A DNA stretch of 64,000 bases from Cytobacillus firmus (lineage in GTDB: Bacteria; Bacillota; Bacilli; Bacillales; Cytobacillaceae): assembly GCF_023715565.1 (NCBI RefSeq), contig NZ_JAMBOJ010000001.1, positions 1 to 64,000 of the forward strand, given 5' to 3'. Position 1 is the stretch's first letter. The number at the start of each line of letters is the position of its first letter. Both the position numbers and the translations under genes were made by a program. Of the stretch, positions 8,549-17,786 are shown piece after piece. Under the pieces are notes generated by a model. It worked only from the letters and a program-made list of their open reading frames with translations, did no database searches and was not told where the DNA came from.

Positions 8549-9805
8549 CTATACAGTATATTTCGTTAAAGGTCCTGAGATTTGATGATCTTCGAGGTAA
8601 TAACCCTTGCATATATAGAGTTCTTTGTCTTCATTAAAGGTTAATTCCCTCAGGATGGTTTCATTCTTAAGCTGGGATAGCAGTTTACCTTCTGTTGAAG
8701 GCACTTCAACATGGTACTGCTTCATCATCCCCAGGATTATCTGCTCAATTTTCCGTTTCAGCTCATTGCGGTCATCTTCTTCGAAGGCGCTGATCTGAAT
8801 CGTTTCTGTCCTGGCGGTCGGGACAAAATCAGGATGCCTTAGATCTCTTTTATTATATACCGTCAGCTGCGGTATTTTATCATTTTCCAAATCTTCTATT
8901 AGTTTATTTACCGTCTGCTCATGCTGGTAATAATCCGGATTGGACATATCAACTATATGAAGAAGGAGATCCGCTTCCTTTACTTCTTCCAGGGTGGATC
9001 GGAAGGCCGCAATCAGTGTAGTCGGCAAATCCTGAATAAATCCAACTGTATCTGTCACAAGTGTAATGAAACCGCTTGGCAAAATCAGCTTGCGGGTCAT
9101 TGGGTCAAGAGTGGCAAACAGCTGGTTCTCTTCGTATGAATCAGCTTCAGACAGCCTGTTGAAGATTGTGGACTTTCCAGCATTTGTATAGCCGACAAGC
9201 GCAATTTGAAATGCTTTGTTTTTCTTTCTCCGTTCACGGTACCTGTCCCGGTGCTGTACAATGACGGAAAGCTGGGTCTTAATATCATCAATGCGGCGGC
9301 GTATATGCCGGCGGTCTGATTCCAGCTTGGTTTCACCCGGTCCCCTTGTACCAATCCCTGCTCCAAGCCTTGAAAGTTGGATACCCTGACCGGAAAGGCG
9401 CGGCAGAAGATACTGCAATTGGGCTAATTCAACCTGCAGTTTTCCTTCTTTGGAGCGTGCCCTCTGTGCAAAGATATCTAATATCAGCTGTGTCCGGTCA
9501 ATGATTCTTGCATCCAGCTCTGCAGATAAGTTTCTAACCTGGCTAGGTGAAAGCTCATCGTTAAAAATAATAATATCCGCTTCCATTTCTTCCTGAAGAG
9601 CAGCCAGTTCCTCCACTTTTCCTTTTCCTATATATGTAGATGGATGAACCCGGTCCCTTTTTTGAGTCACTGCAGCCAAAACTTTCCCATTTGCAGTTTC
9701 CGTTAAGGATTCCAATTCTTCCATTGAATACTCAAACCGCTGATCATCTTCTTCAGTATGACAGCCGACAAGAATGACTTTTTCATAATCTGGCTTATGT
9801 TCCAA
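8549..9805 (-). CDS. hflX: Ribosome-associated GTPase HflX
   Basis: A GTPase of the Obg-HflX group, which acts on stalled or inactive 70S ribosomes. The N-terminal HflX domain (GKGKVEEL, about residues 55-65) is followed by a coiled-coil region and the G domain: G1 [10 protein letters not shown]3 DTVGF and G4 NKRD. I choose a TTG start at 9805, which has GAGGGA at proper spacing and gives 418 aa. The ATG six codons earlier (9823) has no ribosome binding site. It is the first gene of a probable hflX-ynbB unit. Confidence 0.94.
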   Translation of the reverse strand: MEHKPDYEKVILVGCHTEEDDQRFEYSMEELESLTETANGKVLAAVTQKRDRVHPSTYIGKGKVEELAALQEEMEADIIIFNDELSPSQVRNLSAELDARIIDRTQLILDIFAQRARSKEGKLQVELAQLQYLLPRLSGQGIQLSRLGAGIGTRGPGETKLESDRRHIRRRIDDIKTQLSVIVQHRDRYRERRKKNKAFQIALVGYTNAGKSTIFNRLSEADSYEENQLFATLDPMTRKLILPSGFITLVTDTVGFIQDLPTTLIAAFRSTLEEVKEADLLLHIVDMSNPDYYQHEQTVNKLIEDLENDKIPQLTVYNKRDLRHPDFVPTARTETIQISAFEEDDRNELKRKIEQIILGMMKQYHVEVPSTEGKLLSQLKNETILRELTFNEDKELYICKGYYLEDHQISGPLTKYTV

Positions 9806-10036
9806 CCAGCATCCCTCTTTCATATTCTTATTTTAATTGATCATATCAAAAAACATGGTCAAATACTAATTTCCTCGCTAACTAAAGGCTTTTGAAACCT
9901 TTCTTTTAAATTGCATAAAAAAGGTTGTAATTCTTTTTTTCCATGTTAAAATCATATTGTTTGGAAAGAATTGACGTTTGCAATTAATTTGGACAATAAT
10001 AGATTTTGAGATTTTCATCATGAGGAGAAATGGCAT

Positions 10037-10651
10037 ATGACATGGGAAGTTTTAAGTATGATTGGCACTATTGCCTTCGCTGTCAGCGGTGCAATTGTAG
10101 CCATGGAAGAAGAATATGACATTCTGGGCGTTTATATACTCGGGATTGTTACTGCTTTTGGCGGCGGAGCCATCCGAAACCTGCTAATAGGCGTTCCTGT
10201 CTCTGCCCTTTGGGAGCAGGGGTTATTTTTTCAAATTGCCCTTCTATCCATCACAGCAGTAATGCTGTTCCCAAACAACCTGCTGAAACACTGGCAAAAA
10301 TGGGGCAATTTCACTGACGCCATCGGATTATCCGCGTTTGCAATCCAAGGAGCTCTTTACGCAACGGAAATGAATCACCCACTAAGCGCTGTTATTGTAG
10401 CAGCTGTATTAACAGGAAGCGGCGGCGGAATAGTCCGCGATCTTCTTGCAAGAAGAAAACCGCTGGTATTGCGATCTGAAATTTATGCTGTCTGGGCTAT
10501 CCTTTGTGGTTTTACTATCGGACTCGGACTTGCGTCAGCGCCGTTTGAGCTATATGCATTGTTTATCATCATTACCGCTTTACGGGTTTTATCTTACACA
10601 TATAATTGGAAGCTTCCGGTTAAGAGGCTGGGAACTAAGGCATCGGCGTAA
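10037..10651 (+). CDS. TRIC/UPF0126 family channel protein
   Basis: A 204-aa integral membrane protein made of two repeats of about 90 residues, each with the family signature: FGGGAIRNLL in the first half and GSGGGIVRDLL in the second. About seven hydrophobic segments are visible. Relatives are trimeric intracellular cation channel (TRIC) homologues, also annotated UPF0126 (YvgT in B. subtilis), thought to conduct potassium. It is monocistronic on the plus strand. GAGGAG precedes the ATG, and a possible promoter (TTGACG, 18 nt, AATAAT) starts near 9972. The name of the ion carried is inference from the family. Confidence 0.88.
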   Translation: MTWEVLSMIGTIAFAVSGAIVAMEEEYDILGVYILGIVTAFGGGAIRNLLIGVPVSALWEQGLFFQIALLSITAVMLFPNNLLKHWQKWGNFTDAIGLSAFAIQGALYATEMNHPLSAVIVAAVLTGSGGGIVRDLLARRKPLVLRSEIYAVWAILCGFTIGLGLASAPFELYALFIIITALRVLSYTYNWKLPVKRLGTKASA

Positions 10652-10681
10652 GCCGGTGCTTTATATTGCTATCCTTTAAAA

Positions 10682-10709
10682 AGACCTGCTCAAACCTGAG
10701 CAGGCCTTT
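10682..10709. terminator. Bidirectional terminator, TRIC gene and glutaredoxin
   Basis: CCTGCTCA (10685-10692) pairs with TGAGCAGG (10697-10704), extended by AAG/CTT, and is followed by T-rich sequence on the plus strand. It lies between two convergent genes. Confidence 0.8.
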
Positions 10710-10711
10710 TA

Positions 10712-10945
10712 TTATTGCTCCACGTTCGCCATGATCGTATTCGGATCAAAGCCAATGACCCATTTTCCATTCACATTAATTTGAGGCACTCCCATTTGGC
10801 CTGTGGTTTCAACGAGTTTTTGCGCCTCTCTCTGGTCATTCTGCACATTAACCTCTTTATAATCCAGACCCTGCTGATCCAGGAAGTTCTTCACCATCGT
10901 ACAGTAAGGACAAGTATTTGTAGTATAAACTGTAATTTCATTCAT
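10712..10945 (-). CDS. Glutaredoxin-family protein
   Basis: A 77-aa thioredoxin-fold protein with the active-site motif CPYC (residues 12-15), the cis-proline in GVPQINV and the end of the sheet at GFDPNT. This is the NrdH/glutaredoxin size class. The electron donor is unknown; many Bacillaceae lack glutathione, so bacillithiol or thioredoxin reductase are possible partners (inference). It has its own AGGAGG and is separated from spoVK upstream by 71 nt, so it could be co-transcribed in the order spoVK, hfq side excluded. Confidence 0.9.
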   Translation of the reverse strand: MNEITVYTTNTCPYCTMVKNFLDQQGLDYKEVNVQNDQREAQKLVETTGQMGVPQINVNGKWVIGFDPNTIMANVEQ

Positions 10946-11016
10946 TTTACATTCCTCCTCCAGTAAAAAACAATGCCAATGTTCATTGACACTGTCTACT
11001 TTATTTCAATATCCCC

Positions 11017-11967
11017 TTAATCCGCTTCTTCAAACACCAAATCATTGCTTCTGAGAGTCATCAGATCATGCTTGTCATAGCTGTTTTGCATTAATAGACG
11101 CATGGCCTGTGCCCTGATAGATTTTTCAAGGATGTTTCGGATGTAGCGCCCGTTCGAAAAGCTGTTAGGGCTGAGATTGGTTTTAACAAAATGCAAGTGC
11201 TCCCTCAGCTTCTTTTCGGATTCATGACTTAATGTATACTCCCTTTCCTTTAACATCCTCTGACCAATTTCCATCAGCTGTTCTATCGAGTAATCAGGAA
11301 AGTCAATAACAAGGGGAAAACGGGAATGAAGCCCCGGGTTCAAGGTCAGGAAATGATTCATTTCTCTGGAATAACCCGCAAGAATCAGGATAAATTCATG
11401 CTGCCGGTCTTCCATATGCTTGACGAGAGTGTCAATGGCTTCCTTTCCAAAATCTTTCTCTCCTCCTCTGCCTAACGAGTATGCTTCGTCAATAAACAGA
11501 ATTCCACCTATCGCTTTTTTAACCAGATCCCTTGTCTTTTGAGCTGTATGGCCAATGTATTCACCGACAAGGTCGGCCCGCTCCGCTTCAATCAAATGTC
11601 CTTTTGACAGCACATTCATTTTTTGAAAAAGCTTGCCTATTAAGCGGGCAACAGTCGTTTTACCTGTGCCGGGATTCCCTTTGAACATCATATGCAATGC
11701 TTGCTTTCCAGCTTTGAGACCTGCTTCTTCCCGCTTTTTATTCACATAAATCCAGGCATAAATCTCCTTGATCATTTTCTTCATTTCTTCCATTCCAACA
11801 AGAGCGCCAAGTTCTTCTTCGATTTCTTTGAGAGCGGTATGCTCAGCCGGAATGGCTTTTGGAGGCGCTTGGGATTCGGGAAGCTCTTTTGTATATGTTT
11901 TACGCTTTTGTGAATTGAGCACGATGCTGATCTGGCCATTATTTTTCAGGCGAATCGGCTGGTCCAA
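11017..11967 (-). CDS. spoVK: Stage V sporulation protein K (AAA ATPase)
   Basis: A 316-aa AAA ATPase of the CbxX/CfxQ type needed for late spore maturation in B. subtilis; its substrate is not known. After a basic N-terminal region (about 1-45) come Walker A GNPGTGKTT (about 97-105), Walker B ILFIDEAYSL (about 157-166) and an arginine-rich sensor region near 270. The start is TTG, with GAGGTGAT before it. In B. subtilis it lies between hfq and hflX, as here, and is expressed in the mother cell; I could not identify a convincing sigma-E promoter. Confidence 0.95.
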   Translation of the reverse strand: MDQPIRLKNNGQISIVLNSQKRKTYTKELPESQAPPKAIPAEHTALKEIEEELGALVGMEEMKKMIKEIYAWIYVNKKREEAGLKAGKQALHMMFKGNPGTGKTTVARLIGKLFQKMNVLSKGHLIEAERADLVGEYIGHTAQKTRDLVKKAIGGILFIDEAYSLGRGGEKDFGKEAIDTLVKHMEDRQHEFILILAGYSREMNHFLTLNPGLHSRFPLVIDFPDYSIEQLMEIGQRMLKEREYTLSHESEKKLREHLHFVKTNLSPNSFSNGRYIRNILEKSIRAQAMRLLMQNSYDKHDLMTLRSNDLVFEEAD

Positions 11968-12061
11968 AAGCTATCACCTCACATTCTTAGCACAGTATAC
12001 ACAAAGAAGTAATCGTTGTGACAAAAGCCTATATGATGCCCGATAATATGGTTATTAGGCT

Positions 12062-12160
12062 AAAATGCGACAAGGTCCTGCCATTTTCAACAAACGCCAA
12101 TGCAGGAGTGTCGGTACATGCGGTTTCCCGAGAAATAACGGGTTTTTCTCCGCTTTAGAG
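12062..12160. other. Structured non-coding segment between spoVK and hfq
   Basis: The 331 bases between the spoVK start and the repeat at 12299 hold no convincing gene. Two nested hairpins are visible. In the first, CGACA (12068-12072) and TCCTGC (12076-12081) pair with GCAGGA (12102-12107) and TGTCG (12109-12113). In the second, GCGG and CCCG (12120-12130) pair with CGGG and CCGC (12139-12153). This could be a structured RNA, a dispersed repeat or a remnant. A 65-codon minus-strand frame across it has no ribosome binding site. Confidence 0.35.
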
Positions 12161-12298
12161 AGTGCGGATAACTGACAGTATACTCCCAGATCATAGGTAG
12201 CACACCCACCAACTCTTATCCACATTAAATTCTCATATCTATATGTATTCATCCATCATCCATTTCATTAAAAATATTTGTCTTTGCATAAGAAAATA

Positions 12299-12458
12299 GA
12301 GGCTGGGACAGAACTAAATTGTCCGTTGTTAAAGCCGAATGATTTCTATTTTAAAAAGTAATAAAAATAAAAAAAACGAACTATTACGAAACTCTAAATC
12401 AGAATTTCGAATAATAGTTCGTTTTTTTCTTTGGTCGAAATGCTTTTGTCCCAGCCCC
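12299..12458. repeat. GGCTGGGACA-type intergenic repeat, complete copy
   Basis: Bounded by the inverted repeat GGCTGGGACA (12301-12310) and TGTCCCAGCC (12447-12456). Inside is a strong hairpin (12370-12428). The right boundary lies 17 nt after the hfq stop. The same terminus occurs after tkt at 146-160. Elements of this form are scattered through many Bacillaceae and related genomes; that statement is general knowledge and was not checked here. Confidence 0.7.
12370..12428. terminator. hfq terminator inside the repeat
   Basis: A perfect 17-bp stem (12370-12386 with 12412-12428), consisting of CGAACTATTA plus an A-tract, is flanked by T-runs on both strands. It could terminate hfq transcripts from the right and anything coming from the left. 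Confidence 0.8.
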
Positions 12459-12474
12459 TTTTCTTGCCTTTATA

Positions 12475-12708
12475 TTATTGCTGGTTTTCCATATCCAGCT
12501 GAACATTGCGCTGTGGAACGAAGGTAGAAATGGCATGCTTATAGACAAGCTGCTGTTTCCCTTCTGATTCGAATAATACTGTAAAATTATCAAAGCCTTT
12601 AATCTGGCCTCTAATCTGGAATCCATTCAACAAAAATACAGTACAATTAATATTATCCTTGCGAAGCTGATTGAGTACCTGATCTTGAATATTGATTGCT
12701 GATTTCAT
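12475..12708 (-). CDS. hfq: RNA chaperone Hfq
   Basis: A 77-aa Sm-fold hexameric RNA-binding protein. The Sm1 motif is visible at [18 protein letters not shown], and Sm2 is the variant YKHAIST, as in Bacillus Hfq. The C-terminal tail is short, typical of Gram-positive Hfq. It follows miaA by 27 nt, the near-universal miaA-hfq arrangement. GAGGAGG precedes the ATG. Confidence 0.97.
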   Translation of the reverse strand: MKSAINIQDQVLNQLRKDNINCTVFLLNGFQIRGQIKGFDNFTVLFESEGKQQLVYKHAISTFVPQRNVQLDMENQQ

Positions 12709-12735
12709 TATAATCCTCCTCTTTTATCTCTATCA

Positions 12736-13698
12736 TTATGTATTCGATTTTATTTTCAGCTTTCCTTCAATATGAGCAGAAATTTCAGCGAATTTTTTTT
12801 CAAACTCCTGAGGGTCAGCTGTATCGGACATATCAAACCATTCCACTTTCATCTTGTTTCGAAACCATGTTAGCTGCCTTTTTGCGTATCTTCTTGAATT
12901 TTGCATAAGATTTTCTACTGCATCCTCCAGTGAGACACGCTCATTAAAGTATTCATACAGCTCTTTATAACCGATGGCCTGTATGGACTGGCAATCCATT
13001 AAACCCTGATCATACAAAGCTCTTACCTCTTCAAGCAAGCCCTCCTGCATCATGATCTCTACTCTCTGGTTAATGCGGTCATATAAAGTTTCCCGATTCA
13101 TCGTTAACCCAATCAGCACCGCATCATAAAGAAGTGCCGGTTCCTGTTGCTCCTGGTACTGGGACATCTTTTTTCCTGTGCAATGGTAAATTTCCAGCGC
13201 CCTGATCACTCTGCGAATGTTATTGGGATGAATTTTTTCTGCGCTTTCAGGGTCTATGTCCAAAAGCTCCTTATAAAGTACAGTGATCCCTTCCCTTTCG
13301 GCGCGCTCCTCCAATGTTTTCCTGAATTTCTCATCTGAAGGAGCATCAGAAAATTGATAATCATAAATAACAGATTGAATATACAATCCTGTCCCCCCAA
13401 CAATCATTGGAAGTTTGCCGCGAGAAGTTATTTCTGTGATTTTGCTTCGGACCAGTTGCTGAAATTCGGCCGCCGAAAATGGATCCTCAGGATTTTTGAT
13501 ATCGATTAAATGATGTGGAATCCCTTCCATTTCTTCTTCCTTAATTTTGGCCGTGCCGATATCCATGCACTTATATATCTGCATTGAATCTCCGCTGATG
13601 ACTTCCGCATTAAATCTTTTTGCCAGAAGAATGCTCATTTTTGTTTTACCAACAGCTGTAGGGCCAATCAGCACCGCAAGCTTTTCTTTTTCACTCAT
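12736..13698 (-). CDS. miaA: tRNA dimethylallyltransferase MiaA
   Basis: Adds a dimethylallyl group to A37 of tRNAs reading UNN codons, the substrate later methylthiolated by MiaB, which is also encoded in this window. It has 320 aa. The P-loop GPTAVGKTK is at 12-20, the conserved GDSMQIYK at about 36-43 and GTGLYIQSV near 102. The C-terminal part has the RRYAKRQLTWFRN motif. It is upstream of hfq in the usual operon. The gene lies divergent from mreBH. Confidence 0.97.
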   Translation of the reverse strand: MSEKEKLAVLIGPTAVGKTKMSILLAKRFNAEVISGDSMQIYKCMDIGTAKIKEEEMEGIPHHLIDIKNPEDPFSAAEFQQLVRSKITEITSRGKLPMIVGGTGLYIQSVIYDYQFSDAPSDEKFRKTLEERAEREGITVLYKELLDIDPESAEKIHPNNIRRVIRALEIYHCTGKKMSQYQEQQEPALLYDAVLIGLTMNRETLYDRINQRVEIMMQEGLLEEVRALYDQGLMDCQSIQAIGYKELYEYFNERVSLEDAVENLMQNSRRYAKRQLTWFRNKMKVEWFDMSDTADPQEFEKKFAEISAHIEGKLKIKSNT

Positions 13699-13899
13699 CT
13701 GTTCACTGCCTTTACTGCATCTTAATTTTTATCCTGCCATTTAGCAGGAAAATTTTTCAGGTATCATCTTACCATTCTTTTCACAAAAACAGAACATTTA
13801 TGCATTATAAACAAGTTTTCTATTTCCTATTCGACAATTCCCCTAAAATTTTCTTATAAAATTACATTTTATTAACGATTCCATAACAAATAAAGGCTA

Positions 13900-13905
13900 A
13901 CCCCC
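13900..13905 (+). promoter_or_regulatory. Possible sigma-I -35 element of mreBH
   Basis: ACCCCC followed by an A-tract (CCCCCAAAAT) lies 68 nt before the mreBH start. B. subtilis mreBH is a known sigma-I target and C-rich -35 elements are typical of sigma-I. A clear CGAA-type -10 is not seen, so this is tentative. Confidence 0.25.
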
Positions 13906-13972
13906 AAAATCATGTTAATTTATTAGAAGGTTATATTGTGACAATATAAATTTGAAAATAGGTGAAGAATTC

Positions 13973-14980
13973 ATGTTAAATACATCTGAAATTGGAATAG
14001 ACTTAGGAACTGCTAATATTCTTGTATATAGCAAAACAAAAGGCATTATTATCAATGAACCTTCCGTAGTAGCAATTGATACAGAAACGAAAAAAGTGTT
14101 AGCAGTTGGTAAAGAAGCAAAAGAGATGATCGGTAAAACACCAGGCCGGATCGTTGCCATCCGCCCTCTTAAAGACGGAGTTATTGCTGACTATGACACA
14201 ACAACTGAAATGCTTCGCCAGGTAATGCGAAAAGCATCGAAAAAAGTCGGGTTTGCCATCAGAAAGCCTAATGTCGTTGTATGTACGCCATCAGGTTCAA
14301 CCAGTGTTGAAAGAAGAGCCATCCATGATGCAGTACGCAATGCTGGAGCGAAAAAAGTTCATCTGATTGAAGAGCCTGTAGCAGCAGCGATTGGTTCAGG
14401 CATGCCTGTTGATGAGCCTGTTGCCAACGTGGTTGTTGATATTGGTGGAGGTTCAACTGAAGTGGCAATAATTTCATTTGGCGGTGTAGTTGCCTGCAAT
14501 TCAATTCGAATTGGCGGGGACAGACTTGACGATGACATTATTCAATATGTCCGTAAAGAATACAATGTACTTATAGGAGAAAGAACAGCCGAGCATATTA
14601 AAATGGAAATTGGCTACGCGCTGATTGACCATGAAGAACTGACAATGGAAGTGCGCGGCCGCGACCTTGTTACCGGCCTGCCAAAGACTATTACACTGTC
14701 TTCCTATGAAATCCGTGATGCAATCAAAGAATCATTGCTTCATATTCTTGAAGCAATCCGTGCAACCTTAGAGGACAGCCCGGCCGAACTTAGCGGAGAT
14801 ATCGTAGACCGCGGGGTAATCCTTTCCGGCGGCGGTGCCCTCTTAAATGGCATGCAGGAATGGCTTTCACATGAGATCGTTGTGCCTGTTCACCTTGCCC
14901 CAAGCCCGCTTGAATCTGTGGCAGTCGGAACAGGAAAAGCGCTGCAATTTATTGATAAGTTGCATACGGCAGTAAGATAA
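13973..14980 (+). CDS. mreBH: Actin-like cell-shape protein MreBH
   Basis: An MreB-family actin homologue that polymerises under the membrane and guides lateral wall synthesis. The N-terminal [16 protein letters not shown] fits MreBH better than MreB or Mbl. Phosphate-1 (GIDLGTAN), phosphate-2 ([13 protein letters not shown], about 155-167) and the adenosine motif ([13 protein letters not shown], near 285) are present. It has 335 aa. The ATG at 13973 has AGGTGA 7 nt upstream; an in-frame TTG seven codons earlier has no ribosome binding site. It is monocistronic and divergent from miaA. In B. subtilis mreBH lies elsewhere and directs the hydrolase LytE. Confidence 0.92.
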   Translation: MLNTSEIGIDLGTANILVYSKTKGIIINEPSVVAIDTETKKVLAVGKEAKEMIGKTPGRIVAIRPLKDGVIADYDTTTEMLRQVMRKASKKVGFAIRKPNVVVCTPSGSTSVERRAIHDAVRNAGAKKVHLIEEPVAAAIGSGMPVDEPVANVVVDIGGGSTEVAIISFGGVVACNSIRIGGDRLDDDIIQYVRKEYNVLIGERTAEHIKMEIGYALIDHEELTMEVRGRDLVTGLPKTITLSSYEIRDAIKESLLHILEAIRATLEDSPAELSGDIVDRGVILSGGGALLNGMQEWLSHEIVVPVHLAPSPLESVAVGTGKALQFIDKLHTAVR

Positions 14981-15097
14981 GCAGTAAAATCGCAGCTACT
15001 TTGTAAGGTAATGGGATCTCTTGATGAGGTGTTACCTTAAAAACACATAAATTTTTTCAACAATTTTAACACTATCACTCTCATCTAAAATTTTAGA

Positions 15098-15547
15098 TTA
15101 GCACACAAAAGAGCATCGATATCGATGCTCTTTTTCATAAATATCCATTCTTTTCGTCTCAGTAATTTTCGGTTCCTCATATGAAATAATATCAACTATA
15201 TGATCCAAACAAGGAATTTGGTAGTGAACTAACTGCTTTTCAGGAAATACATCTTCGGCAATTGTTCCTTCCTTAGTAAAATCCATATACCCTGATTCGG
15301 AGTAAATTCTAAAGATATTGCCCTCGAAGATTTGGTAGTCATCCATTACAGTAAAAGACTCATTAATTATGGAGTAAGCAACATACGTTTCAAAGTCCAA
15401 TTGTGGAACTGGCAAATTGTCATCTACTTCAATAGGAAATGCTTCTATTTCCACTTCATCTGTAATTCTCACAGCATCCTGATCCTTATTATTGACTTTA
15501 CACCTATCAATAAGGATTCTCAGTGAACCTTCTTCTGGTTCAAACAA
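15098..15547 (-). CDS. Unrecognised protein, possibly a gene remnant
   Basis: A 149-aa acidic reading frame of unknown family. The composition is ordinary (EVEIEAFPIEVDDNLP, ESGYMDFTKEGTI), so it looks like real protein. The best start is TTG at 15547 with no ribosome binding site. The frame stays open 10 more codons upstream to a stop at 15578-15580, while an ATG at about 15581 lies one frame off, which suggests a frameshift near the start. The last 11 residues are encoded by the palindrome that terminates mreBH on the other strand. It could be a truncated or decaying gene. Confidence 0.45.
   Translation of the reverse strand: MFEPEEGSLRILIDRCKVNNKDQDAVRITDEVEIEAFPIEVDDNLPVPQLDFETYVAYSIINESFTVMDDYQIFEGNIFRIYSESGYMDFTKEGTIAEDVFPEKQLVHYQIPCLDHIVDIISYEEPKITETKRMDIYEKEHRYRCSFVC
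15107..15134 (+). terminator. mreBH terminator
   Basis: A 28-bp perfect palindrome centred at 15120/15121 (arms AAAAGAGCATCGAT) is followed by a T on the plus strand, 126 nt after mreBH. It overlaps the 3' end of the convergent reading frame at 15098-15547. Confidence 0.75.
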
Positions 15548-15801
15548 TTTGTTTAAATATATAATACCCTTTAAACTTCATCAAATCTTGAAAATTTATC
15601 GCCCCCCATTTTAAAAATCTATCATAGATCGCATTTAAGGGGCTCCTTTTATACTGAAAGATCACATCTTTTTTTAGTTGCACCACAAGCGCCGCAATTT
15701 GGTAGGTCAAAAAGAATGTAATCTGAGATAATCAGGTCTAAGATCATAAATATAAAATTAGAAGACACCCAGTTTACATAATATAATTATCGTTTATATT
15801 T

Positions 15802-15837
15802 AATAGACGCCGAACCCAATTTGGTTCAGCGTCTATT
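15802..15837 (-). terminator. mutL terminator
   Basis: AATAGACGC (15802-15810) pairs with GCGTCTATT (15829-15837), extended by GAACC/GGTTC after one mismatch. It lies 2 nt after the mutL stop. Confidence 0.75.
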
Positions 15838-15839
15838 TT

Positions 15840-17768
15840 CTACATTACTCTCTTAAACATTTTCTCCATCTCATAAATAGAGTAATGAATGATGATTGGC
15901 CGTCCATGCGGGCATGTGAACGGATCAGAAGACCTTCTCAATTCATCAAGCAGCGCCTGAATTTCATCATTGCGCAGATAATGATTCGCCTTAATGGAAG
16001 CCTTACAGCTCATCATAATCGCAGCTTCCTCTCGCAGCTTTTTAATATCTACTCTCTTCATAGCTAAGAGCTGTTCAATCATATCCTCGATAATTTCCTT
16101 TTCTTCGCCTTTAGGCAGCCATTGCGGGTGGGAGCGGACGATAAAACTGTTATGCCCGAACGGTTCTAAAAACACTCCCACTTTTTCAAGTTCACTTTTG
16201 TATTCATCGATTTTTATATAATCATCAGTTGAGTATTCAAATGTCAGCGGAAGGAGCATCTCTTGCAATTCGCTTTCAACCTGCCCGACCTTCTCTCTGA
16301 AATACTCGTACTTAATCCGCTCCTGTGCAGCATGCTGATCAATGATATAAAGGCCACGGTCATTCTGTGCAAAAATATACGTCCCATGCATTTGTCCGAT
16401 TGGATAAAGTGGAGGAACCCGCGATGGCTCCTCAACTGTGGGAGATTCTGCGAAAAATTGTCCAAGCCCAGCGGCTCTTGGCTCTTCCGGCTGGAATAAA
16501 TGCAAATCTTCATCAGATGATTTTTCAGATGAAGTGCTTAAACCAACAGAAGGAGCACCCTGCTTGTCAGCTAAGTCTTCTCCTGCCGGCTCAGCATAAT
16601 GGCTTTGTTTAAATTGGGAAACTGCATCAGCCGGATACTGCCGGACACCCTCTTCCTCTCTCGTTTCCCTTACAAAGGAGGAAGGCTTATTTTCCTGCTG
16701 CTCTGGCAAATGATCCAGTTCTAGAGCAGTCTGTTCTGATTTGGGCTTTAGGCTTTTCGGCTGTGTAAACCCGGAAGGAATCAGTTCCTCTTTCTTAAAT
16801 GCAGCTTTTAAAGTACCAGATACCAAATCATTTAATTCATGCTCTTTACTTAACCGTACCTCCATTTTCGAAGGATGAACGTTAACATCGACAAGGAGCG
16901 GATCCATCTCTATGTTCAGGAGTACTATCGGGTAGCGCCCAATAGGAAGCAGGGTATGATACCCATCCTGTATGGCTTTGGCCAATGAGTAATTCTTGAT
17001 AAAGCGGCCGTTAATCATAGTGGAAATGTAGTTTCTTGACGCTCTTGTAATTTCCGGCAGTGCCGCAAACCCACTGATTTTAAAATCAAGTGAGCTTGCT
17101 TCAATCCGCACCATTTTTTTCACGATATTGAGCCCATAAATAGCTGCAAGCACCTGCCGGACATCCCCGTTCCCGTTCGTCTGCAGAAGCTTCCGCTCAT
17201 TATGGATCAGGCGGATGGCGACCTCAGGATGTGCAAGTGCCAGCCTGTTAACCACATCTGTAATATTGCCAAGCTCTGTGTGGATTGTTTTCATATATTT
17301 GAGACGTGCCGGGGTGTTGAAAAATAAATCCGTTACAGTGAGGTCAGTCCCTTTTCTCCCGGGTGCCTTTTCCATCACGTCCACTTTTCCGCCTTCAATG
17401 ACTACGCGTGTACCCGCATCGCCAGTTGAAGTTTTCATCTCAATTCTGGATACAGACGCAATACTGGGCAAGGCCTCGCCGCGGAATCCAAGCGTGCGGA
17501 TGCGGAAAAGGTCATTTTCGTCTTTTATTTTGCTGGTAGCATGGCGATGAAAGGCATTTAGAACATCCTCTTCCTCTATGCCATCCCCATTATCAATAAT
17601 GCGGATCTTAGCTAAGCCGGCCTCTTCCACTTCAATTTCAATAATCGTGCTTCCTGCATCTATTGAGTTCTCCATCAATTCCTTTACCACTGATGCAGGC
17701 CGCTCCACCACCTCGCCGGCAGCAATCTTATTTGAAAGCGAATCATCCAGCTGAATGATTTTCCCCAT
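15840..17768 (-). CDS. mutL: DNA mismatch repair protein MutL
   Basis: Couples MutS mismatch recognition to strand processing; in bacteria without MutH it carries its own endonuclease. It has 642 aa. The GHKL ATPase N-domain shows [19 protein letters not shown] and [12 protein letters not shown] (about 35-105). A variable acidic linker spans about 345-450. The C-terminal dimerisation domain has the endonuclease metal motif [13 protein letters not shown] near 475 and the end motif CPHGRPI. GGGGGTG precedes the ATG, 18 nt after mutS, so the pair is an operon. Confidence 0.97.
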   Translation of the reverse strand: MGKIIQLDDSLSNKIAAGEVVERPASVVKELMENSIDAGSTIIEIEVEEAGLAKIRIIDNGDGIEEEDVLNAFHRHATSKIKDENDLFRIRTLGFRGEALPSIASVSRIEMKTSTGDAGTRVVIEGGKVDVMEKAPGRKGTDLTVTDLFFNTPARLKYMKTIHTELGNITDVVNRLALAHPEVAIRLIHNERKLLQTNGNGDVRQVLAAIYGLNIVKKMVRIEASSLDFKISGFAALPEITRASRNYISTMINGRFIKNYSLAKAIQDGYHTLLPIGRYPIVLLNIEMDPLLVDVNVHPSKMEVRLSKEHELNDLVSGTLKAAFKKEELIPSGFTQPKSLKPKSEQTALELDHLPEQQENKPSSFVRETREEEGVRQYPADAVSQFKQSHYAEPAGEDLADKQGAPSVGLSTSSEKSSDEDLHLFQPEEPRAAGLGQFFAESPTVEEPSRVPPLYPIGQMHGTYIFAQNDRGLYIIDQHAAQERIKYEYFREKVGQVESELQEMLLPLTFEYSTDDYIKIDEYKSELEKVGVFLEPFGHNSFIVRSHPQWLPKGEEKEIIEDMIEQLLAMKRVDIKKLREEAAIMMSCKASIKANHYLRNDEIQALLDELRRSSDPFTCPHGRPIIIHYSIYEMEKMFKRVM

Positions 17769-17786
17769 CTCGTCACCCCCTGTTTA

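Noticed and set aside
12055-12252. 65-codon minus-strand reading frame between spoVK and hfq
   Set aside because: No ribosome binding site, composition unlike neighbouring proteins, and it spans two hairpins; treated as non-coding structured DNA.
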